Of a stretch of 6,299 nucleotides of DNA, positions 1 to 5,099 are shown one piece after another. How positions within the stretch are numbered: the stretch's first letter is position 1; every line of letters starts with the position of its first letter. Both the position numbers and the translations under genes were made by a program. Source of the DNA: Bacilli bacterium (GTDB lineage Bacteria > Bacillota_I > Bacilli_A > RF39 > UBA660); assembly GCA_028698535.1 (NCBI GenBank), contig JAQVDA010000044.1, positions 1-6,299 on the forward strand, in the 5' to 3' direction. The notes beneath the pieces are model-generated. The model saw only the letters and a program-made list of their open reading frames with translations, ran no database searches and had not been told where the DNA came from.

Positions 1-27
1 AAATAATTACAACGGTGGTAAAAAGGA

Positions 28-56
28 TTGAATAACATTAATTTTTATTGTATAAT
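28..56 (+). promoter_or_regulatory. Sigma-A-type promoter of the tRNA-Arg gene
   Basis: A -35 box TTGAAT (28-33) and a consensus -10 box TATAAT (51-56) are separated by exactly 17 bases. Transcription should start near 63, about 35 bases before the mature tRNA, at the left edge of the 24-bp palindrome. The same TTGAATA, 16 bases, TATAATCT layout precedes rpsU. Confidence 0.8.
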
Positions 57-63
57 CTAATTG

Positions 64-87
64 CATATGTTTAATATTAAACATATG
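64..87. repeat. Perfect 24-bp palindrome in the tRNA leader
   Basis: Each half reads CATATGTTTAAT on its own strand, and the two halves abut with no spacer, so the 24 bases equal their own reverse complement. It begins 8 bases after the -10 box and ends 11 bases before the tRNA. It could be a dimeric repressor operator over the transcription start, or a hairpin in the precursor 5' leader that affects processing. With no spacer the hairpin would have to open central pairs to form a loop. The function is unknown. Confidence 0.75.
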
Positions 88-98
88 TTTAGGTTATT

Positions 99-175
<77 letters not shown>

Positions 176-188
176 TTTATTTTGGTAG

Positions 189-216
189 AAAGATTACTCT
201 TAGAGTAATCTTTTTT
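189..216 (+). terminator. Intrinsic terminator after tRNA-Arg
   Basis: An 11-bp stem (189-199 with 203-213, loop TTA 200-202) runs into a T run ending at 216. It starts 13 bases after the tRNA CCA and separates this unit from the lysis gene. Confidence 0.88.
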
Positions 217-258
217 GTTATGTTATTAGATAAAGTCTTTTTTATTATAACTTCGTTT

Positions 259-287
259 TTCACCAACGATTAAACTGCGCATAAAAT
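259..287 (+). promoter_or_regulatory. Possible promoter for the holin-amidase gene
   Basis: TTCACC (259-264, four matches to TTGACA) and TAAAAT (282-287, five matches to TATAAT) are 17 bases apart. The start point would be near 294, leaving a very short leader before the AAGGAGG at 295-301. An alternative weak pair is TTATTA (223-228) with TATAAC (246-251). Neither is strong. The preceding terminator implies that some promoter lies between 217 and 295. Confidence 0.35.
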
Positions 288-310
288 AATAAACAAGGAG
301 GGAAGTAGAG

Positions 311-1483
311 ATGGAATATGTGCTTAATTATATTGTGGCGGAGTATTTAGTATTAATACCGGTGCTTTATATTGTGGGTGTATTCTTAAAAACAAGTAAG
401 TTTTTTAATGATAAGTATATACCCTTAACATTACTTGGTTTGGCTATTATATTAATTATCTTTTTTCAAAATAATTTTACCTTTCAAGGTATTGCCCAGG
501 CGCTTATTCAAGGAATTTTAATAACTGGGGCTACAGTATTAAGCAATCAAGTATTTAAACAATTACAAAAGGATAAGCCTTTTTTAAGTTTAGCGGCGGT
601 CGCTAATGATGATCAAAAAGGAGAAATGGGTACCATAACTAATAATAGTGAAACTATTAAAACCGTTAATTATGCACCAATTATAGGGATGGTTAATAAT
701 AATCAGGAAGGGGGGAAGGTGATGCCAGTTAAGGTGTACTTGGATGCTGGGCATGGTGGTAATGATCCTGGGGCTGTTTATCATGGGTATCAAGAGAAGG
801 ATTTAAATTTAGAAGCAATCTTATATATTGGGAAGCGTTTAACGGAGCTTGGTTTTACCGTAGGGTATAGTCGCACTACCGATATTAATCCCGGGGAGGT
901 TTTCGCCCGTGGTGTTAAAACACAAGGTTATAATTACTTGTTATCAATTCATTGTAATGCCGGCGGCGGTAGTGGGGCTGAGGTGATTGTAAATTGTAAA
1001 GAAATAGGGGCTGTTGTAGAGTCTAATTATCGTACTGAGTTAAGTCGGTTAAATAACTTTCGCAAAATATATTCGCGGAAGTATTCAAATGGGGCCATTA
1101 TCGAACGCAATATTGTAAGTGGCAAATTTACTAATGTGGTCAATGATTTAGATTGGTATGGTATTTTAAGAGGTTGTTGGTCGGTTGGCGTTAGTGGTGA
1201 TTTATTAGAATTATTCTTTATGGATAATATTAATGATCTTAATATTTATCTTTTAAATAAACAAAGGTACTGGGAGGCAATTATTAAGTCCATCTGTCTA
1301 ACTTTCGGAATTGATTATCAAGAATCAAGTGATGATAGTAGTAATATAAAGGCTGAACTTAAAGGTGAAATAGAACAACTAAAGGGTATTATTAGTGACA
1401 AAGAGGCTGAAATAAATATCCTGCAAGCGGAAATTGATTCCTTTCAACCCATTACGTTATATCAAAAAAAAGAAAGAACTTAA
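311..1483 (+). CDS. Holin (Hol44-like) fused to N-acetylmuramoyl-L-alanine amidase (Amidase_3)
   Basis: The 390-aa product joins two normally separate lysis functions. Residues 1-90 hold three hydrophobic segments (about 8-27, 37-53 and 58-78) in the layout of phage holins of the Hol44 / holin superfamily V type, ending in the typical NQVFKQ. A polar linker (91-137) follows. From M138 a zinc amidase domain reads KVYLDAGHGGNDPG. Likely zinc ligands are H148, E162 and H214 (LSIHCNA), and the likely catalytic glutamate is E300 (GDLLEL). Such enzymes cut the bond between N-acetylmuramic acid and L-alanine in peptidoglycan. Residues about 341-378 look like a charged coiled coil. The start ATG has AAGGAGG nine bases upstream. 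A second ribosome binding site precedes M138, so a free amidase may also be made. It may be a prophage relic or a domesticated lysin. The domains are clear; the biological role is inferred. Confidence 0.9.
   Translation: MEYVLNYIVAEYLVLIPVLYIVGVFLKTSKFFNDKYIPLTLLGLAIILIIFFQNNFTFQGIAQALIQGILITGATVLSNQVFKQLQKDKPFLSLAAVANDDQKGEMGTITNNSETIKTVNYAPIIGMVNNNQEGGKVMPVKVYLDAGHGGNDPGAVYHGYQEKDLNLEAILYIGKRLTELGFTVGYSRTTDINPGEVFARGVKTQGYNYLLSIHCNAGGGSGAEVIVNCKEIGAVVESNYRTELSRLNNFRKIYSRKYSNGAIIERNIVSGKFTNVVNDLDWYGILRGCWSVGVSGDLLELFFMDNINDLNIYLLNKQRYWEAIIKSICLTFGIDYQESSDDSSNIKAELKGEIEQLKGIISDKEAEINILQAEIDSFQPITLYQKKERT
705..724 (+). promoter_or_regulatory. Internal ribosome binding site with G6 tract and ATG for a free amidase
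   Basis: The purine run AGGAAGGGGGGAAGG (705-719) contains six consecutive Gs (710-715), six bases before an in-frame ATG (722-724, codon 138). The amidase domain starts right there, as in free phage endolysins. Removing one G shifts the upstream frame to GAA GGG GGA AGG TGA. The TGA (720-722) would then end a 136-aa holin and overlap the amidase ATG by one base, a classic coupled arrangement. This supports a two-gene ancestry, and possibly a present-day dual product. Confidence 0.6.
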
Positions 1484-1498
1484 AGTTCTTTTTTTCTT
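1469..1498. terminator. Terminator of the holin-amidase gene, with the stop codon in its loop
   Basis: The core stem AAAGAACT/AGTTCTTT (1473-1480 with 1484-1491) extends outward through A-T pairs. The three-base loop TAA (1481-1483) is the stop codon itself. A T run follows on the + strand. The A run at 1464-1471 would also make it a terminator on the - strand. The last few codons (KKERT) are encoded by the ascending stem. Confidence 0.8.
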
Positions 1499-1507
1499 GG
1501 TTATAAT
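1480..1507 (+). promoter_or_regulatory. Possible promoter of the bacteriocin operon
   Basis: A consensus -10 box TATAAT lies at 1502-1507, just after the preceding terminator and about 55 bases before the transporter start. The best -35 candidates are poor: TTAAAG at 1480-1485 with 16-base spacing, or CTTAAA at 1479-1484 with 17. A weak -35 could mean that an activator is needed. A small inverted repeat ATTAGT/ACTAAT lies between this box and the ribosome binding site. Confidence 0.4.
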
Positions 1508-1561
1508 TTAAAGGATTAGTTACTAAGAGAAAGAAAATTACTAATAGGGAGGTAATAATAT

Positions 1562-3697
1562 GTGCTTAAACGATACGTATTTATTAAACAGAGTGATTTA
1601 AAAGATTGTGGTGTTGCTTGTTTATTAATGATTATTATGACTTATGGTGGTTATATAACTAAGGAAAAACTAAGGATTTTAACGACCACTACAAAAAGCG
1701 GAACGACGGCTTATCATTTAATTATGGCCGCCAATAAAATAGGTTTTAATGCCTGCGGGGTAAAAGGTAGCATAAATGAGTTAAACCAGGCGAAAATTAT
1801 TGTTCCTTGTATTGCTCATGTGGTTTTAAATAAGTCTTATTATCATTATGTTGTTATCTATCAAATTAACTCTAAAAGAAAGCAAATAACTATAGCTGAC
1901 CCTAGTTATGGTATTAAGAAAGTTTCTTTTGCGGAGTTTAATAAAATATGGACGGGGGTATTAATCATTTTATATCCAGTTAAGCCAATGCCCAAAATGA
2001 TGCCCCAACAATCACTAGGTCGCTTCTTTTATACGCTTTTGTTTACTTATCGCAAGGAATTGTCGTTAGTTTTTATCTTATCGTTGTTTGTGGCCATCTT
2101 TAATATTATTAATTCTTTTCAACTTAAAATATTAATTGATCAAATTATCATCAGTAATTCGCTTAGTAACTTATCTTTAATTTTAATTGTTTTTTTTCTA
2201 CTCATGATGATAAAATGTGTGACTGATTTATTTAGAAAAAATCTCTTAATTTTTATTAATCAAAAAATGGATGTTACTATTTTTAACCATCTTTTTCAAC
2301 ACATTATTAGACTACCATATTTATATTATAGGACGCGAACAACTGGTGAGATAACAAGTCGACTTCAAGATTTAAATTATGTTAAAGAAATGATGAGCAA
2401 GCTTTTTCTAACATTATTTATTGATACCGTGTTAGTTTTATTAGCGGGAGTGGTTTTATATTTAATTAATAGTACTTTATTTATAATTTCCATTTTATTT
2501 ATTCTTGGTTATTTATTAGTAATGTTTATTTTTTATCCCTTATTAGAACATCTAGTGAAGAAACATAAACAACAAGAAGCGATGATCTCATCTTATTTAA
2601 TCGAATCAATTACTAGCTTTGAGACTATTAAGGGTTTAAAGATGGAAAGAAATATTAGTAGTCAAATGGAAAATAAATACCATCATTATTTAACGACGAT
2701 AAGGAAATTTGGTATGATGCATAATACACAGACTTTTCTAAAGGATATTTTAAATGGTGGCAGTATGCTGATTATTATGGGTCTTGGTATTACAATGGTT
2801 ATTAATCAAAAGTTAACCTTAGGCACCTTATTAACTTATCACGCCTTATTAATTTATTTTTTAGAACCGATTAAAAATATTATTGATTTAGAACCAATGA
2901 TTAGATATGTTAAGGTATCACTAACGCGTATGTTAGAGCTATATGATGTTGAGTGTGAAAAATTAAGCCTTACTTACCTCCCCGAACCAAAACCAATAAA
3001 GGGTAAGATTAGTTTACGAAAACTTACGTTTTCCTATAACCCTAAAACCTTGGTTTTAAATAATGTTAATATTACGATTGAGCCGGGTGACAAGGTATTA
3101 ATTGTCGGGGCGAGTGGCCAAGGTAAAAGTACGTTATTAAAATTATTAATGCGTTACTATGACGTTAATAATAATAGTATATATCTTGATGATATTGATA
3201 TTAACAATTATAAATTAGACTATTTAAGAGATAATCTTTGTTATGTCCCTCAAACAGCCACCTTATTTACCGATTCCATTTATAATAACATTGTCTTAAA
3301 TAGAGATTGTCAATATAATCAGTTTATTAAAATGGCTAAAGCCTTATATATTGATGAAATCTATAAGGATAATCCTTTAACTTATGAGATGTTAATCGAA
3401 GAAAATGGTTTTAATATTTCTGGGGGTGAGAAGCAGCGAATTATATTGGCTAGAACCTTTCTCTCAAAAGCCAGCGTTTATTTACTAGATGAGAGTTTTA
3501 ATGAGTTAAATGTTGAGTGGGAACGAAAATTATTAATAAATATCTTTAAAATGTTAAGCCAATCGACATTATTATTAGTGTCACATCGCCTTGATAATAA
3601 AGATTTATTTGATCAAATTCTGTATTTAAAACAGGGAACAATTATTAAACGCGAAATTAAAAATAAGATGGGTGATTATATTGTTCTGGGTTCATAA
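1562..3697 (+). CDS. Peptidase-containing ABC transporter (C39), double-glycine peptide maturation and export
   Basis: The 711-aa length is usual for the ComA/LagD-type family, and the three expected domains are in order. The N-terminal C39 cysteine peptidase (about 1-140) has C16 (KDCGVAC), H95 (YYHYVV) and D113 (ADPSYG) as the likely catalytic triad. The membrane domain (about 155-445) has about six hydrophobic helices. The ATPase domain (about 480-700) has Walker A GASGQGKST (516-524), Q564 in the Q-loop, signature ISGGE (619-623), Walker B VYLLDE (639-644) and switch H675. As a dimer it should cut leaders after Gly-Gly and pump the cores out with ATP. The start is GTG, 9 bases after GGGAGG (1547-1552). 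An ATG at 1560 overlaps it in another frame but gives only 13 codons. The substrates are probably the two GG-leader peptides encoded downstream in the same operon. Confidence 0.95.
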   Translation: MLKRYVFIKQSDLKDCGVACLLMIIMTYGGYITKEKLRILTTTTKSGTTAYHLIMAANKIGFNACGVKGSINELNQAKIIVPCIAHVVLNKSYYHYVVIYQINSKRKQITIADPSYGIKKVSFAEFNKIWTGVLIILYPVKPMPKMMPQQSLGRFFYTLLFTYRKELSLVFILSLFVAIFNIINSFQLKILIDQIIISNSLSNLSLILIVFFLLMMIKCVTDLFRKNLLIFINQKMDVTIFNHLFQHIIRLPYLYYRTRTTGEITSRLQDLNYVKEMMSKLFLTLFIDTVLVLLAGVVLYLINSTLFIISILFILGYLLVMFIFYPLLEHLVKKHKQQEAMISSYLIESITSFETIKGLKMERNISSQMENKYHHYLTTIRKFGMMHNTQTFLKDILNGGSMLIIMGLGITMVINQKLTLGTLLTYHALLIYFLEPIKNIIDLEPMIRYVKVSLTRMLELYDVECEKLSLTYLPEPKPIKGKISLRKLTFSYNPKTLVLNNVNITIEPGDKVLIVGASGQGKSTLLKLLMRYYDVNNNSIYLDDIDINNYKLDYLRDNLCYVPQTATLFTDSIYNNIVLNRDCQYNQFIKMAKALYIDEIYKDNPLTYEMLIEENGFNISGGEKQRIILARTFLSKASVYLLDESFNELNVEWERKLLINIFKMLSQSTLLLVSHRLDNKDLFDQILYLKQGTIIKREIKNKMGDYIVLGS

Positions 3698-3713
3698 ATT
3701 AAACCTTAAAGAG

Positions 3714-4154
3714 GTGACTAATAATATTTACTTACTACGATTAACAAAATATTTAGTAATTTATACCTTTCTATTAATAATGTTAGTTATGATGGTGGGA
3801 ATCGTGTTGTGGCAGGGGAGTTATGATTTATACTATGATTCTAAAGGCGTTATTGTTAGAGATGATGATAACTATTATATTAAATTAGCGGTTGGCCTTG
3901 ATGATCTTAATAAGGTAACAAATAATAACTTACTTTTTATTAATAACCATCCTTATCAATATCAGGTTGAAATTATTAGTGACAACTTATATGTTGATAA
4001 TATGTATTTATATAATTACAAAGAAGTTTGGCTCTATAGTGATTTGCCAAAAGACAAGTTAATTTTAAATAATGTTGTAGACTTAAAAATAAAGTATCAA
4101 ACGGTAAAGTTAATAACGATGTTAGTTAATTTGATGTTAGGAAAGGAGGATTAA
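3714..4154 (+). CDS. Putative bacteriocin export accessory protein (small HlyD-like membrane protein)
   Basis: A 146-aa protein from GTG 3714, with one membrane helix near the N terminus (about residues 13-33) followed by a polar, asparagine- and tyrosine-rich domain that should lie outside the membrane. The segments GVIVRDDDNYYIKLAV and LILNNVVDLKIKY, and a hydrophobic tail at 131-142, recall short HlyD-like accessory proteins found beside C39 transporters. That likeness is from memory of family layout. An immunity role cannot be excluded. The start is uncertain. GTG 3714 lies inside AAAGAGGTGA (3708-3717), which is 9 of 10 to a full Shine-Dalgarno complement, so ATT 3726 is a real alternative. 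GTG 3672 overlaps the transporter and lacks a binding site. It lies 16 bases after the transporter stop, and its own stop codon ends one base before the first peptide's ATG, so all are probably cotranscribed. Confidence 0.75.
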   Translation: MTNNIYLLRLTKYLVIYTFLLIMLVMMVGIVLWQGSYDLYYDSKGVIVRDDDNYYIKLAVGLDDLNKVTNNNLLFINNHPYQYQVEIISDNLYVDNMYLYNYKEVWLYSDLPKDKLILNNVVDLKIKYQTVKLITMLVNLMLGKED

Positions 4155-4155
4155 T

Positions 4156-4296
4156 ATGTATCAGCTTAGTAATAATGAGTTAATGAATATTAGTGGTGGC
4201 CTTAGCCTTTGGGGGGCGATGGGAATTATTAGTGGTATTATTTTTATCATTGGTGTGATTGATGGCTTTGTTAGACCGTTAAAATGTCATAAATAG
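4156..4296 (+). CDS. Double-glycine leader bacteriocin peptide 1
   Basis: A 46-aa precursor that starts at ATG 4156, six bases after AAAGGAGG (4142-4149), which lies inside the end of the accessory gene. The leader MYQLSNNELMNISGG is a textbook double-glycine leader (L4, S5, E8, L9, I12, G14, G15). Cleavage after G15 leaves a 31-residue core starting LSLWG. The core has a long hydrophobic stretch with GxxxG motifs at G23-G27 and G33-G37, and a basic tail with R40, K43, H45, K46 and a single cysteine, C44. Such motifs mark the helices of class IIb two-peptide bacteriocins, which insert into target membranes as pairs. A partner gene with the same leader begins 13 bases downstream. I do not recognise the core as a named bacteriocin. 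A peptide pheromone is the main alternative, but the helix is unusually membrane-like for that. Confidence 0.88.
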   Translation: MYQLSNNELMNISGGLSLWGAMGIISGIIFIIGVIDGFVRPLKCHK

Positions 4297-4309
4297 AAAG
4301 GAGGGTAAA

Positions 4310-4477
4310 ATGATTAATTTAACCAACGATGAATTAGAAAGAATTGTTGGCGGACTTAATATTACTGGTACTTTAATTAACGCTTTTACTGGTGGCATTA
4401 AGATTATTCTTGATATCTCGCGTAGTTTAGGTACCGCCTTGAGACGTATCTATACTAATAATTTATGTCCGCTTTGA
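4310..4477 (+). CDS. Double-glycine leader bacteriocin peptide 2
   Basis: A 55-aa precursor with ATG at 4310, five bases after AAAGGAGG (4297-4304). The leader MINLTNDELERIVGG has the same 15-residue length and key positions as its neighbour (L4, E8, L9, I12, G14, G15), and cleavage leaves a 40-residue core starting LNITG. The core has helix-packing motifs A25-G29 and S37-G41, basic residues K31, R38, R45 and R46 against one acidic D35, and a single cysteine C53 in the C-terminal LCPL. It ends in TGA. The different core but matching leader suggests the second chain of a two-component bacteriocin processed by the operon's C39 transporter. It is the last gene before the operon terminator, and no immunity gene follows. 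I cannot assign it to a named bacteriocin. Confidence 0.88.
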   Translation: MINLTNDELERIVGGLNITGTLINAFTGGIKIILDISRSLGTALRRIYTNNLCPL

Positions 4478-4508
4478 TATTTAAGTATTATATAATAAGT
4501 TTTTAGGC

Positions 4509-4533
4509 AAAGAGACCGGTAGGGTCTCTTTTT
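4509..4533 (+). terminator. Terminator of the bacteriocin operon
   Basis: A nine-base-pair stem (4509-4517 AAAGAGACC with 4523-4531 GGTCTCTTT, loop GGTAG 4518-4522) passes into a T run ending at 4533. It lies 31 bases after the second peptide's stop codon and closes the operon. Confidence 0.9.
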
Positions 4534-4592
4534 GGCATGGATAATAATCATTTTTAGATGTTAATTGACATATTTTAGTATAAAGATGAAGA

Positions 4593-4630
4593 ACTAATTA
4601 GTCATTAATTAATAATAAAGGGAACTAGTT
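4593..4630. repeat. Cluster of short AT-rich palindromes upstream of rpsU
   Basis: Three short perfect palindromes follow one another: ACTAATTAGT (4593-4602), ATTAATTAAT (4604-4613) and AACTAGTT (4623-4630). They lie just upstream of the rpsU -35 box and may be protein-binding sites, but AT-rich spacers produce such sequences by chance. The rest of 4534-4637 shows no gene. Confidence 0.3.
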
Positions 4631-4637
4631 AAAAAAG

Positions 4638-4666
4638 TTGAATATTGTCATTTAAAGTGTTATAAT
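4638..4666 (+). promoter_or_regulatory. Sigma-A-type promoter of rpsU
   Basis: TTGAAT (4638-4643) and TATAAT (4661-4666) are 17 bases apart. A TGT directly before the -10 box makes an extended -10. Transcription should start near 4673, leaving a leader of about 28 bases before the rpsU ATG. Confidence 0.85.
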
Positions 4667-4700
4667 CTTGGTTAGAAAAACAGAAGGGAGGGGATAGTAT

Positions 4701-4901
4701 ATGACTCATGTGCCAGTCAAGGAAGGTAGTAAATTAGAGCCAGCTTTAGAAAGATATCGTAAGAACTTACAACGCAGTGGTACCCTCTCAATAATTAAGG
4801 AAAGAACTCATTATGATAAACCAGGAGTAAGGAGAAGAAAGAAGAAAAGGGCCGCGATTAAAAACAGCCGAAAAAGGAATGCTCGTCGTGATAAAAGATA
4901 A
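4701..4901 (+). CDS. rpsU: Small ribosomal subunit protein bS21
   Basis: The 66-aa, very basic protein has the bS21 pattern: an N-terminal VKEGSKLEPALERYRKNL helix, then SGTLSIIKERTHYDKPGVRRRKKK, then an Arg/Lys tail. Length is in the usual range for bS21 (about 58-70 aa). It binds late in assembly to the platform of the 30S subunit near the 3' end of 16S rRNA, where it affects pairing between the anti-Shine-Dalgarno and mRNA. The start ATG has GGAGG (4687-4691) nine bases upstream. It has its own strong promoter after the bacteriocin terminator, so it is a separate unit from that operon. No strong terminator follows, so some transcription may continue towards murE. Confidence 0.96.
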   Translation: MTHVPVKEGSKLEPALERYRKNLQRSGTLSIIKERTHYDKPGVRRRKKKRAAIKNSRKRNARRDKR

Positions 4902-4960
4902 GTTATTCTTTGTTTTAAAATACCGACTAATGATATCAAGATAATTTAATGATGATGATA

Positions 4961-5032
4961 AAAAGGAATGTTGTACTTATTACTAGTAAGAAGAGCCATT
5001 ATTAGGAAAATATAAAGTTAAATATTCCTTTT
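4961..5032 (+). other. Possible long-range stem in the rpsU-murE gap
   Basis: AAAAGGAAT (4961-4969) is the exact complement of ATTCCTTTT (5024-5032), enclosing 54 bases that include the palindrome TTACTAGTAA (4980-4989). The right arm runs into a T-rich stretch. It may be a weak terminator of rpsU or a folded leader of murE. The pairing is only nine base pairs, seven of them A-T. The rest of 4902-5083 shows no gene and no convincing promoter. Confidence 0.25.
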
Positions 5033-5083
5033 ATTATTTAGTTAAAAATTTCATATGGTTTTCTTTTTTTAATATTATTTAAT

Positions 5084-5099
5084 AGGAGGCGATAATATT
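5084..5099 (+). promoter_or_regulatory. Ribosome binding site and ATT start codon of murE
   Basis: A perfect AGGAGG (5084-5089) is followed seven bases later by ATT (5097-5099), the first codon of the MurE frame. An in-frame TAA at 5070-5072 closes the frame upstream. No ATG, GTG or TTG lies in frame between that stop and the conserved N-terminal domain. The first in-frame ATG is codon 58. Confidence 0.65.

Noticed and set aside
2..35. Tail of an upstream gene
   Set aside because: Two frames stay open to a stop here (TGA at 29-31, TAA at 33-35). With only about ten codons each, neither can be chosen or identified.
590..793. A 67-codon open frame on the minus strand
   Set aside because: It lies antisense to the holin-amidase junction, encodes a low-complexity Ile/Pro/His/Asn-rich product, and mirrors codons of the real gene.
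3672..3713. GTG at 3672 as start of the accessory protein
   Set aside because: It overlaps the end of the transporter by 26 bases, has no ribosome binding site upstream, and adds 14 residues before a strong binding site at 3708-3717.
4475..4477. TGA at the end of peptide 2 read as tryptophan (code 4)
   Set aside because: Reading through adds only a few residues. TGG is used for tryptophan in the other genes and no other gene needs TGA decoding.
4565..4584. Perfect TTGACA (4565-4570) followed by TATAAA (4579-4584)
   Set aside because: The spacing is only 8 bases, and no -10 box lies 16-18 bases downstream, so it is not a working sigma-A pair. The rpsU promoter at 4638-4666 is far better.
4949..5005. 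An 18-codon frame beginning with three ATGs between rpsU and murE
   Set aside because: It has no ribosome binding site and no recognisable pattern, and fits chance in AT-rich DNA.
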